Shown here piece by piece: positions 49,945-57,839 of a stretch of DNA of 64,000 nt; the stretch's first letter is position 1, and every line of letters begins with the position of its first letter. The notes under the pieces were generated by a model. It was not told the origin of the DNA. It saw nothing but the letters and a program-made list of their open reading frames with translations, and made no database searches. The stretch is taken from contig NZ_JABFAO010000011.1 in assembly GCF_017168235.1 (NCBI RefSeq), positions 1-64,000 on the forward strand, given 5' to 3'. The position numbers were made by a program, and so were the translations under genes. Source of the stretch: Rhodococcus sp. KRD197 (GTDB taxonomy: Bacteria; Actinomycetota; Actinomycetes; Mycobacteriales; Mycobacteriaceae).

Positions 49945-51199
49945 CCGAGAATCCGAAGTGCCGGCCGGCTCCGACCGGCGGGGCAGTATCGATTGGCGGG
50001 GCAGTCCCGAGCTCGAGGTGCTGCTGAGTGCGGCTCGCAAATCCTTGGAGTCGAACTGGTTGACAGTGGACGGCAAGATCTCCGTCCAGTTGTCGCGGGC
50101 TCCCGAACTATGGCGTCTGCTCAGCGCGATAAACAAGTCGACCACCAAACTTCACAGCCGTGCGCAGACGAGTCGCCTGGACCTGGGGGAACTCGACCGC
50201 TGGCTTGCGCACCCCGCCAACGGTGGTCTCGGACTGGTCGATACTCTGTCCGCCCAGGCCCCGCTCGTCGACAAGAAGCGCATCGCAGCGCAGAAGGCCG
50301 AGGTCAAGGCCGCGGCGCTCGCCGACGCGCGCGGGATTCTCGACACCGCATCGAACGAGGACTGGGCCGACCGCTGGTTGTCCTCGCTTCTCAATCAGGA
50401 CGGAACTCTCGGCGGCCGCGTCGCGGTCGACGCTCTTCGAGTGGCAGCCCGTGTTCTCGCGCAACTGCCCGTCGACGGACTCTCGCTCACCGAGCTCGCA
50501 GAGCTGGCCTGCGGCGATACCAAGGCATTGTCCTCGGGGGGTGCACCGAAGTTGGTGCTCGACGCGCTCTCCCTTCGCGAAGGGGTCCCCCTCCCCGTCG
50601 ATCCGGTCGGGATCCGCCTGCTCTGGGAAACCGCCGGAGTGTCGGTGGACGCACTGTCGAGCCGAGTGGTCGTGTTGAACTACCGCGTCCGCGAGGACCA
50701 TGTGATCGGGCGCTGGCTCGATGACGCCGCCGAGCTGGGCATCCCGTTCACGCTCACCCTCGACATGATCGCTCGGGGCCCGCTGACCAATCTCGGCGAT
50801 CGAGTCTTCGTCTGCGAGAACGTAGCGGTGGTGGCGGCGGCGGCACGGACCCTCGGCCCCGAGTGCGCTCCCCTGGTGTGCACCGACGGGCAACCGTCCG
50901 CCGCCGTGCACAAGCTGCTCGCCGGGCTGGCGCCGGAAACAGTGCTGCACTGGCGAAACGACTTCGACTGGCCCGGTCTGAACATGACCTCCCGTGCGGT
51001 CTCTCGCTACGGCGCGCAACCGTGGCGGATGGACAGCGACTCGTACTCGCGGGCCCTCGACGTACGTAATTCCGAGCCGCTCAAAGGTAAACCGACCGCG
51101 AGCGCATGGGATCCTGCGCTCGCGGCCGCGATGCGCGAGTCGTCGAAGGCCGTCATGGAAGAACGGCTCGTTTCCGACCTGCTGGCCGACCTACGCTGA
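49922..51199 (+). CDS. jetD: Wadjet type II nuclease JetD (TIGR02679/DUF2399, Toprim)
   Basis: The roughly 425-residue protein has an N-terminal wing region (SPELEVLLSAARKSLESNWLTVDGKISVQLSRAPELWRLL, from about residue 28) and a C-terminal Toprim nuclease domain. Toprim acids are visible: E299 in VFVCENVAVV and the DxD pair D347/D349 in WRNDFDWPGLNM. JetD nicks and cleaves the DNA trapped by the JetABC motor. The ATG at 49941 is out of frame, so the start is a GTG at 49922 (23-base overlap with jetC), a TTG at 49934 or a GTG at 49958. It converges on mshC with 7 bases between the stops. Confidence 0.9.
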   Translation: MGWNLSDDRESEVPAGSDRRGSIDWRGSPELEVLLSAARKSLESNWLTVDGKISVQLSRAPELWRLLSAINKSTTKLHSRAQTSRLDLGELDRWLAHPANGGLGLVDTLSAQAPLVDKKRIAAQKAEVKAAALADARGILDTASNEDWADRWLSSLLNQDGTLGGRVAVDALRVAARVLAQLPVDGLSLTELAELACGDTKALSSGGAPKLVLDALSLREGVPLPVDPVGIRLLWETAGVSVDALSSRVVVLNYRVREDHVIGRWLDDAAELGIPFTLTLDMIARGPLTNLGDRVFVCENVAVVAAAARTLGPECAPLVCTDGQPSAAVHKLLAGLAPETVLHWRNDFDWPGLNMTSRAVSRYGAQPWRMDSDSYSRALDVRNSEPLKGKPTASAWDPALAAAMRESSKAVMEERLVSDLLADLR

Positions 51200-51206
51200 A
51201 GAGCTG

Positions 51207-52448
51207 TCAGCGCAGCGGTATTCCCAGCAGCGCGTCGACGGCGTCGGCGAATGCACCCGGCGCAGAGACGTCCGAGCCGCCTCGCTCAACCGCGAAGCTC
51301 GCCCACGCATCGAGCGCGTCGAGCGCCTTCGCGGTGTCCAGGTCGTCGGCGAGATGCTGCCGCAGACGCATGACGACATCGTCGGCGCTGACCGCGGATT
51401 CGAGCGCCGCAGCGTCACGCCAGAGCTTCAGGCGAGTGTGGGCCCGGCCGAGAACTTCGTCGGTCCACGCCCGGTCCTGGCGGTAGTGGCCGGCGATCAG
51501 ACCGAGCCGAACGGCCGCCGGATCGACGCCCTCGGCGCGCAACGTCGAAACGAACACGAGGTTCCCCCGACTCTTGGACATCTTTTCACCGTCCAGACCG
51601 ATCATGCCGGTGTGCACGTAGTGGCGTGCGAAACGTCCTCCACCGGAGACAGCTTCGGCGTGCGCGGCCGAGAATTCGTGATGGGGAAAGATCAGATCGC
51701 TGCCGCCACCCTGGATGTCGAATCCGGTTCCGATGCGGTTGAGCGCGATCGCCGCACACTCGACGTGCCAGCCAGGACGTCCTGGACCGAACGGCGACGG
51801 CCACGAGGGCTCGCCGGTCCGTTCGGCGCGCCAGAGGAGCGCGTCCAGCGGATCCCTCTTTCCGACCCGGTCGGGGTCTCCCCCACGCTCGGCGAAGAAC
51901 TTGTCCATCGTCGCGCGGTCGTACCCTGATTCGTAGCCGAACTCCGGATTGGCGTCGGCTCGGAAGTAGATATCCGGGAACTCGGCGTCATCCACGGTGT
52001 ATGCGGCCCCCGAGGCCACGAGCTTGTCCACCAACTCGATCACCTCGCCGATCGATTCGATGGCGCCGATGTAGTCACGCGGCGGAAGTACCCGGAGAGC
52101 TTCCATGTCCTCGCGGAACAGTGCTATCTCGCGGGTGCCCAGATCCATCCAGTTCTCACCGTCGCGGTCCGCGCGTTCGAAGAGCGGGTCGTCGACATCG
52201 GTGACGTTCTGCACGTAGTGCACCTCGTGCCCAGCGTCGCGCCACAGACGGTTCACCAGGTCGAAAGTCAGATAGGTGGCAGCGTGACCGAGATGGGTGG
52301 CGTCGTAGGGGGTGATGCCGCAGACGTACATCTTCGCCTCGGCGCCCGGTGTGACAGGCCGCACCTGTCGATCAGCGGTGTCGTACAACCGAAGCGGGGG
52401 TCCCTGGCCTGGAATGGACGGTACGGCTGTCTCGGACCAAGAATGCAT
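51207..52448 (-). CDS. mshC: Cysteine:glucosaminyl-inositol ligase MshC (mycothiol synthesis)
   Basis: The 413-residue class-I aminoacyl-tRNA-synthetase-like enzyme joins Cys to GlcN-Ins, the third step towards mycothiol. The HIGH-type motif is THLGHA, the KMSKS motif is intact, and the zinc site includes the Cys of [15 protein letters not shown]. It differs from true CysS in being shorter, without the anticodon-binding domain. Its leaderless -10 is TAGGCT at 52456-52461. It opens a minus-strand group, but the SCO1664-family gene upstream is separately placed by 45 bases. Confidence 0.94.
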   Translation of the reverse strand: MHSWSETAVPSIPGQGPPLRLYDTADRQVRPVTPGAEAKMYVCGITPYDATHLGHAATYLTFDLVNRLWRDAGHEVHYVQNVTDVDDPLFERADRDGENWMDLGTREIALFREDMEALRVLPPRDYIGAIESIGEVIELVDKLVASGAAYTVDDAEFPDIYFRADANPEFGYESGYDRATMDKFFAERGGDPDRVGKRDPLDALLWRAERTGEPSWPSPFGPGRPGWHVECAAIALNRIGTGFDIQGGGSDLIFPHHEFSAAHAEAVSGGGRFARHYVHTGMIGLDGEKMSKSRGNLVFVSTLRAEGVDPAAVRLGLIAGHYRQDRAWTDEVLGRAHTRLKLWRDAAALESAVSADDVVMRLRQHLADDLDTAKALDALDAWASFAVERGGSDVSAPGAFADAVDALLGIPLR

Positions 52449-52455
52449 GCAGACG

Positions 52456-52461
52456 AGCCTA
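52456..52461 (-). promoter_or_regulatory. Leaderless-type -10 (TAGGCT) for mshC
   Basis: TAGGCT on the minus strand lies 7 bases before the mshC ATG at 52448. Confidence 0.45.
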
Positions 52462-52493
52462 TCCGAGGGGATTCGCAGCGAAGCAGGGAGACT

Positions 52494-53297
52494 TCAGAAC
52501 GCAGGCCACGGTATCGGCCGGCTCGATCGAGGCTCGGGCATCACCGGCATCGCGATCAACGCACAGGCTCGGCCGAGCAGCGCTTCGATCTCCTGCTCGG
52601 TGATGTGGCCCCTCAATCGAGGCTCGACGTCGGCGGCGAACGAGTCCACGAAGGACACGATGTCCGCCATCAACGCATCATCGACGGTTGTTCCGGCCCA
52701 ACCCCACAGCACGGTGCGCAGCTTGTCTTCACTATGTAGGCAGATGCCGTGATCGACTCCGTAGACGTACCCGTCGAGCCCTTCCAGTGCGTGTCCGCCC
52801 TTGCGGTCCGCATTGTTGAGGATGACGTCGAGAACCGCCATGCGCGAGAGTCTGGGGTCATCCGCGTGCACCAGCGCGACTTCTTCCCCGTCGCCGTCGT
52901 ACGCCCGCAGAATCGGAATCCAGCCCGACGGGATCCTGTCGGGCGGGCAAATGTCGATCAGACCCACTCGGTCGCCGTGTTCGCCATGTCGTTCCGGAGT
53001 GTCTATCCAGCGTTGCACCATGCCAGGTCCGAGCGGACCGTCACGCAGGACCGTCGTCGGAACCACGCCCCATCCCAGGGCGTCGGAGATCTCATACGAC
53101 GCGACTTCCCGTCCGGCCAGGGTCCCCTCCGGAAAGTCCCACAGCGGAACTTCGCCTCGAACCGGCTTGTAGACACACCGCACCGGAGCAGGCGCCGTCT
53201 CGGCGTCGGATGCACTGGGGGCGGTCGCATCGCACACGAGTGTCGTATTACTCGCGGACACGATGCGTCCGACCACGATGAGTTCACCGGTTTCCAT
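52494..53297 (-). CDS. SCO1664-family protein (TIGR03843), kinase-like
   Basis: The 267-residue protein of unproven function is restricted to actinobacteria (Rv2133c-like). It has conserved blocks: CVYKPVRGEVPLWDFPEGTLAGREVASYE (K44, E64), DVILNNADRKGGHAL (D164) and VYGVDHGICLH (D182). The order Lys, then DRKGGH, then DHG, resembles PI3/4-kinase or HipA-like kinase active sites; that is my inference. The ATG at 53297 has a GAGGGG ribosome site 9 bases upstream. A TTG at 53336 overlapping the preceding stop (TTGA) is an alternative. It clusters with DUF3090 and a phosphatase. Confidence 0.82.
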   Translation of the reverse strand: METGELIVVGRIVSASNTTLVCDATAPSASDAETAPAPVRCVYKPVRGEVPLWDFPEGTLAGREVASYEISDALGWGVVPTTVLRDGPLGPGMVQRWIDTPERHGEHGDRVGLIDICPPDRIPSGWIPILRAYDGDGEEVALVHADDPRLSRMAVLDVILNNADRKGGHALEGLDGYVYGVDHGICLHSEDKLRTVLWGWAGTTVDDALMADIVSFVDSFAADVEPRLRGHITEQEIEALLGRACALIAMPVMPEPRSSRPIPWPAF

Positions 53298-53332
53298 GAT
53301 GTGACGCCCCTCGAACGGGGGGCGGCCATCGG

Positions 53333-53926
53333 TCAAAGCTCTTCTCCGAGTTCGGCCGCCGAACCGAAAGTTGCATCGCGCCGGTACCCGTTGGTCCTGA
53401 TGCAGATGTGCCCTTCCTGTGCCAGGGGCTGTCCGCAGAGCGGGCATGGTGCACGTCCGGCTGCGATGACCCGTTCGGATCGCAGCGCGAACTCGCGGGC
53501 CTGGATCGGCGTGAGAAAGACGCGCACCGCGTCCGGTCCCTCCTCCGTATCGTCGAGTACCACCGATTCGTCGATCTCCGTCTCGGTGATCGCGAGCAGT
53601 TCGACCACGACAGCGTTTGCGTCCGCGTCCCAACCCAGTCCCATCGTGCCGACTCTGAACTCGGTGTCGATGGGCGTCAGCAAAGGACTGGTGTCGCCGA
53701 CCTGTGTCTCCTCCGGCGGCACTTCGGCCCCGAAACGCCGATGCACCTCTTCGAGCAGCAGTCCCATTCGGTCGGCGAGAACCTGCACCTGCTGCTTCTC
53801 GAGCGCTACCGATACCACCCGGGCGTCGTGCACGGCCTGGAGGAAGAACGATCGGTCGCCGGGTTCACCCACGGTCCCCGCAACAAATCGATCAGGGGTG
53901 CGGAAAACATGTATTGCGCGCGGCAT
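53333..53926 (-). CDS. DUF3090-family protein (TIGR03847)
   Basis: The 197-residue conserved actinobacterial protein (Rv2134c-like) has no known activity. Residues 1-150 form a mixed alpha/beta domain (PRAIHVFRTPDRFVAGTVGEPGDRSFFLQAV). The C-terminus has a likely zinc ribbon: C161, C164, H173 and C175 in CPLCGQPLAQEGHIC. An AGGAGG ribosome site precedes the ATG. It lies between the histidine phosphatase and the kinase-like gene, all on the minus strand, which suggests joint function. Confidence 0.88.
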   Translation of the reverse strand: MPRAIHVFRTPDRFVAGTVGEPGDRSFFLQAVHDARVVSVALEKQQVQVLADRMGLLLEEVHRRFGAEVPPEETQVGDTSPLLTPIDTEFRVGTMGLGWDADANAVVVELLAITETEIDESVVLDDTEEGPDAVRVFLTPIQAREFALRSERVIAAGRAPCPLCGQPLAQEGHICIRTNGYRRDATFGSAAELGEEL

Positions 53927-53998
53927 TGCACCTCCTGCGTCTCGTATCGAAGAACCCCTCGTTCGGGTCCCTGTTCGCCATTATCCGCTATCTCGGCG

Positions 53999-54718
53999 CT
54001 ACGTTCCGGAACCGCCGCCGGGAACTGCGTCGGAATTCGATGGCGCGGCCCCGTCCCGCTCGGCATTGCCGTCCGTGGCCGCCGCCGGAGCTGGTGCCAG
54101 GCTGGAGAGATCTGAGCCGGTGTCGTTCGTGCGTAGCACGAAAGACCGCGTGGCGGTGTACCTGATCACGCTGATCGATGCGGGGTCGGCGACGATGCGC
54201 TGGAATGCGTCGAGGTGGCAGCCGACTGCATCGGCGACGATCGACTTGATCACATCGCCGTGCGAACACGCCACCCACAACACGTCCCGGCCGTACTCCT
54301 CGGCGAGTCGTGCGTCGTGCTCACGGACAGCCGTGACGGCACGGACCTGCATGTGAGCCAGAGCCTCGCCGCCGGGAAACACGGCCGCGGACGGATGTTG
54401 CTGAACGACCTTCCACAACGGCTCGGAGAGCAACTCCTTGATGGTGCGGCCCGTCCATGATCCATAATCGACTTCCGCCAGCCGATCGTCCACCACCGGG
54501 GCAAGCCCCCTGCGTTCGGAGAGGGGCCGGACGGTCTGCTCGCATCGCTGCAACGGCGAGCGCACGATCTCTTCGATCGGGAGTGACCCCAACCGTTCGG
54601 TGACCAGCGCCACCTGCTCGCGTCCCCGCTCGTCCAGATCGACGCCCGGTGACCGTCCTGCGAGCGTTCCGGCCGTGTTTGAGGTCGAGCGGCCGTGCCG
54701 CAACAGGATCACCGTCAT
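53999..54718 (-). CDS. Histidine phosphatase, MSMEG_4193/Rv2135c-like (TIGR03848)
   Basis: The 239-residue branch-1 histidine phosphatase has RHG at R7-H8-G9, R53 in VRSPLQRC, E82 in LAEVDYGSWTG and H153 in ACSHGDVIKS. All catalytic residues are present, so it is an active phosphatase rather than a broken one. The last 40 residues are a disordered Ala/Pro/Ser/Gly tail. It is the first gene of the set with DUF3090 and the kinase-like protein. It has a TAGGCT 6 bases before its ATG. The substrate is unknown. Confidence 0.88.
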   Translation of the reverse strand: MTVILLRHGRSTSNTAGTLAGRSPGVDLDERGREQVALVTERLGSLPIEEIVRSPLQRCEQTVRPLSERRGLAPVVDDRLAEVDYGSWTGRTIKELLSEPLWKVVQQHPSAAVFPGGEALAHMQVRAVTAVREHDARLAEEYGRDVLWVACSHGDVIKSIVADAVGCHLDAFQRIVADPASISVIRYTATRSFVLRTNDTGSDLSSLAPAPAAATDGNAERDGAAPSNSDAVPGGGSGT

Positions 54719-54724
54719 GACACC

Positions 54725-54730
54725 AGCCTA
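54725..54730 (-). promoter_or_regulatory. Leaderless-type -10 (TAGGCT) for the histidine phosphatase
   Basis: TAGGCT on the minus strand lies 6 bases before the ATG at 54718. Confidence 0.5.
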
Positions 54731-54744
54731 CGGTCGCAGCGCGG

Positions 54745-55575
54745 TCAGGTCGCAGACACGACTCCGGTAGCGAGCAGTGCCATCACTGCAGCTCCGAGTG
54801 CAATCCGGTAGCCGACGAACCAATACAGCGAGTGATTGACCACGAACTTCAGGAGCCAGGCGATCGATGCATATCCCAGGGCGAAGGCGACCACGGTAGC
54901 CACGAGCAGCTGCGGACCGGACGCGTTGAGTCCTTCGCCGGCGGGCGCGAACGCGTCGGGAAGCGAGAACAGCCCCGAGGCTGTCACGGCTGGAATCGCC
55001 AGCAGAAACGAGAATCGGACAGCCGCTTCTCGATCGAGACCCATGAACAGCCCGGCGCTCGTGGTGGCGCCGGATCGGGATACACCCGGGATCAACGCCA
55101 GGCACTGCGAGAACCCCATGACGATTCCGTCTCGAGTGGTGATTTTCTCGATCGGCCGACGCTTGGTGCCGACGTATTCAGCGAGAGCGATGACGATCGC
55201 GAACACGATCAGCATGGTGGCGATCAGCCACAGATTGCGAGCCCCTGTTCGAATCTGATCCTTGAACAGGATCCCCAATATCCCGATCGGAATGGTGGCG
55301 ATGATCACATACCATCCGAGCCGATAGTCGAGGTTTCGTTCGGACGCGTGGCGCAGACCCACGAACCACGCCCGCACGATGCGAGCTATGTCGCGCCAGA
55401 AGAACAGCAGTACCGCAGCTTCGGTTCCGAGTTGGCTCACCGCGGTGAACGACGCTCCTGCATCATCGCCGAAGAAGACCTCGGAGACGATTCGGAGGTG
55501 GCCAGAGGAGGAAATCGGCAGGAATTCGGTCAGTCCCTGCACCGCTCCCAGCACTATGGCCTGCACCCAGGTCAT
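54745..55575 (-). CDS. uppP: Undecaprenyl-diphosphate phosphatase UppP (BacA)
   Basis: The 276-residue integral membrane enzyme recycles the C55 (decaprenyl in this group) lipid carrier for peptidoglycan and arabinogalactan synthesis. It has the E-rich/[14 protein letters not shown] motif near the N-terminus and [13 protein letters not shown] in the middle. There are about eight hydrophobic segments. The ATG at 55575 gives the mycobacterial N-terminus and length of 276; a GTG 5 codons further up is also open. Resistance to bacitracin is a known effect of this family. Confidence 0.94.
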   Translation of the reverse strand: MTWVQAIVLGAVQGLTEFLPISSSGHLRIVSEVFFGDDAGASFTAVSQLGTEAAVLLFFWRDIARIVRAWFVGLRHASERNLDYRLGWYVIIATIPIGILGILFKDQIRTGARNLWLIATMLIVFAIVIALAEYVGTKRRPIEKITTRDGIVMGFSQCLALIPGVSRSGATTSAGLFMGLDREAAVRFSFLLAIPAVTASGLFSLPDAFAPAGEGLNASGPQLLVATVVAFALGYASIAWLLKFVVNHSLYWFVGYRIALGAAVMALLATGVVSAT

Positions 55576-55628
55576 GGATTCACCGATCACAGCTCGACCG
55601 CTCCCACGAGTCCGGTGGCCGTCGCGGT

Positions 55629-55650
55629 GCCCGCCGAAGTGAGGGCGGGC
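55629..55650. repeat. 7-bp GC stem-loop in the uppP / AKR spacer
   Basis: GCCCGCC (55629-55635) and GGCGGGC (55644-55650) are perfect complements with an 8-base loop. It lies in the roughly 280-base divergent spacer between uppP and the AKR-like gene. No gene is visible in that spacer; it otherwise holds the divergent promoters. There is no T-run. Confidence 0.4.
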
Positions 55651-55855
55651 CTCCCGTAGCGATGGATGCGGCGCACGCCGTCAACTGAATTCACGGCCAT
55701 GACCGTACTCGGAAGATGCAGTGCGCACCGCACGAGAGTCGGACTTCCGAGCTGCCGTGAACGGCGCGGCAGGCTCGCACGTAGCCGATCGGCACACTAC
55801 TGTCCTCACCTGGCGCCTCCGCGTCCGACGACCGTAGAGGAAAGTTTTCACAACG

Positions 55856-56788
55856 ATGAAGCAGAGATCTGTCGGCTCGAGTGGCCTGCGTGTGTCCAGA
55901 CTCGGCCTCGGGACGCTGGGGTGGGGCAGCGGCACCGACGGAGACGACGCTGCCGCGCAGCTCGCGGCCTTCGCCGAAGCCGGTGGAACCCTGATCGACA
56001 CGTCGCCGGCCTACGGCGAGGGTCGCGCGCAACGGGTGCTCGCCGAGGTGCTCGACGACGTCGTCCCGCGCCGCGAACTGATCGTCAGCAGCGCCGCCGG
56101 AATCTCGATTCGCGGCGGTCGCTCACGGATCGACTGTTCACGACGCGCCCTGCTCGATCAGCTCGACGCGACGCTCGCCGAGCTCGGCACCGACCACCTC
56201 GACCTGTGGCAGATCGCTGCCTGGGACCCGCACACTCCGGTCGACGAGGTTGCCTCGACGCTCGACTACGCCGTCACCAGCGGCAAGGCCCGCTACGTCG
56301 GTGCGCGCGGATACCTGGGATGGCAGCTCGCTACCGCCTCCGGTGCCGCCGGAGCGGGTCGCATCATCGCGACGCAGGCGGAATACTCGCTGCTCGCGCG
56401 CGGCGTCGAGGACGAACTATTGCCTGCAGCCGACCACCACGGTGTGGGGGTGCTGGCTGCCGTGCCGCTGGCAGGCGGTGTTCTGACGGGCAAGTATCGG
56501 AAGGGCACCCCGGCGGACTCCCGTGGGGCCGACGACGCGCATGCGGAGTGGATCCGGGGATATTTGACCGACACCGCCGAAAACGTGGTCGATGCAGCAG
56601 TCACCGCGGCCAGCGGATTGAAGACCTCGCCCTTGGCGGTTGCGCTGGCCTGGGCGCGCGACCGGCCCGGTATCAGCTCGGCCATCGTCGGCGCGCGTGA
56701 CCTCGCTCAACTCACTGGAATTCTGGTATCCGAGGAGCTGGAACTTCCGTCGGCGATAGCGTCGGCTCTCGACGACGTCAGCGGCTAA
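55856..56788 (+). CDS. Aldo/keto reductase-family protein lacking catalytic Lys and His
   Basis: The 310-residue protein has the AKR TIM barrel: VSRLGLGTLGWGSGTD, LIDTSPAYGEGRAQRVLAEVL, YAVTSGKARYVGARGYLGWQLA and the cofactor segment IVGARDLAQL. Of the D-Y-K-H tetrad, D48 and Y53 remain. The position of the Lys (usually in a TKAG-like motif) is VSSAAG, about A80, and the His (usually QVHxW) is QIAAW, A121. Both are therefore alanine, so normal hydride chemistry is doubtful. It may be a binding or scaffold protein. An AGAGGAAAG ribosome site precedes the ATG. Confidence 0.85.
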   Translation: MKQRSVGSSGLRVSRLGLGTLGWGSGTDGDDAAAQLAAFAEAGGTLIDTSPAYGEGRAQRVLAEVLDDVVPRRELIVSSAAGISIRGGRSRIDCSRRALLDQLDATLAELGTDHLDLWQIAAWDPHTPVDEVASTLDYAVTSGKARYVGARGYLGWQLATASGAAGAGRIIATQAEYSLLARGVEDELLPAADHHGVGVLAAVPLAGGVLTGKYRKGTPADSRGADDAHAEWIRGYLTDTAENVVDAAVTAASGLKTSPLAVALAWARDRPGISSAIVGARDLAQLTGILVSEELELPSAIASALDDVSG

Positions 56789-56790
56789 CC

Positions 56791-56809
56791 CTGCACAGGC
56801 TAACCTTGT
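56791..56809. promoter_or_regulatory. IdeR/DtxR-like operator ahead of hmuT
   Basis: The core AGGCTAACCT (56797-56806) matches half of the IdeR consensus perfectly; over 19 positions the match is 11. GGCTAACC is also directly repeated at 56783-56790 and 56798-56805. TAACCT (56801-56806) doubles as a -10, 7 bases before the GTG at 56814, so a bound iron regulator would block the promoter. Confidence 0.5.
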
Positions 56810-56813
56810 CTGC

Positions 56814-57839
56814 GTGAACGTGAAGACGGCTTTCCCTCGTGTGGCGACGGTCACGATCACCGCGACGACACTGTGCTTGCTCGTCGCGTGCGCCGGACCG
56901 GAGCCCGCACTGTCCTCCGAGACGGTCGGACCGCGGACCGCAGTGCTCACCGACCCTGATCCCGAACCCATCACCTCGTCCCCCGCGGCCCAACTCCCCG
57001 CTACCGTGCGCAGCTTCGACGGCACCGATGTCACCGTCACCGACACCAGCCGTATCGTCGCGGCCGATCAGTACGGGACGCTGACGACCACGGTCTACGC
57101 ACTGGGACTCGGAGACAATCTGGTCGGTCGGGACAGCGCAGCGGAGTTCCCGGCGGTCGCCGATGTCGCCGACGTGACGCCAGGTGGGCATTCGATGAGC
57201 GCGGAGGGCATCCTTGCGCTCGATCCAACCGTTGTTCTCACAGACACCAGCATCGGTCCCCGAGCCGTGCAGGAGCAATTGCGTGCCGCGGGAATCCCCG
57301 TGGTGTATTTCGATCCTTCGCGCACGCTGGATGGGGTATCGGCCCAGATCCAAGCCGTCGCCGACGCACTCGGAGTATCCGCGGAGGGCGAATCTCTCGC
57401 TGCCAGGACCGCAGAGGAGATCGCGCGGGCGCGTGAACTGGCACCCAGGGGCGAAAACCCAGTGAAAATCGCCTTTCTGTACATGCGCGGTCCAGCGATC
57501 AAGATGCTGGCAGGCCCCGGCTCGGGAGCCGACGAACTTGTCGAAGCCCTCGGCGCCGAGGACGCCGGCACAGCCTCCGGTCTCACGGCGCAGTTCGTTC
57601 CAGTCACCAGCGAGGCCCTCATCGCTGCCGGCCCCGATGTGATTCTCATGATGACCGGAGGCCTCGACTCCATCGGCGGTGTCGAAGGGCTCGAGCAGAT
57701 CCCCGGCATTGCCCAGACACCAGCAGGTCGGTCTCAGCGGATCGTCGACATGGCCGACGGAGTGATACTGAGCTTCGGACCCAACACGGGCAAAGTGTTG
57801 GATGCCCTGGCCAGAGCCGTTTACGAACCGGCGACGTGA
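56814..57839 (+). CDS. hmuT: Haem/iron ABC transporter substrate-binding lipoprotein HmuT
   Basis: The 341-residue lipoprotein has a signal peptide and lipobox LVAC with C26. It is a class III periplasmic-type binding protein (RIVAADQYGTLTTTVYALGLGDNLVGRD; ILALDPTVVLTDTSIGP; GADELVEALGAEDAG). HmuT-type proteins capture haem at the cell surface and deliver it to HmuUV; siderophore binding is an alternative. The GTG at 56814 lies 7 bases after a -10 within an IdeR-like operator, so expression is probably iron-repressed. Its stop overlaps the hmuU GTG. Confidence 0.9.
   Translation: MNVKTAFPRVATVTITATTLCLLVACAGPEPALSSETVGPRTAVLTDPDPEPITSSPAAQLPATVRSFDGTDVTVTDTSRIVAADQYGTLTTTVYALGLGDNLVGRDSAAEFPAVADVADVTPGGHSMSAEGILALDPTVVLTDTSIGPRAVQEQLRAAGIPVVYFDPSRTLDGVSAQIQAVADALGVSAEGESLAARTAEEIARARELAPRGENPVKIAFLYMRGPAIKMLAGPGSGADELVEALGAEDAGTASGLTAQFVPVTSEALIAAGPDVILMMTGGLDSIGGVEGLEQIPGIAQTPAGRSQRIVDMADGVILSFGPNTGKVLDALARAVYEPAT

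Noticed and set aside
55591-55855. Small gene or RNA in the uppP/AKR spacer
   Set aside because: No frame with a ribosome site or family similarity; only a 7-bp stem-loop and likely divergent promoters.
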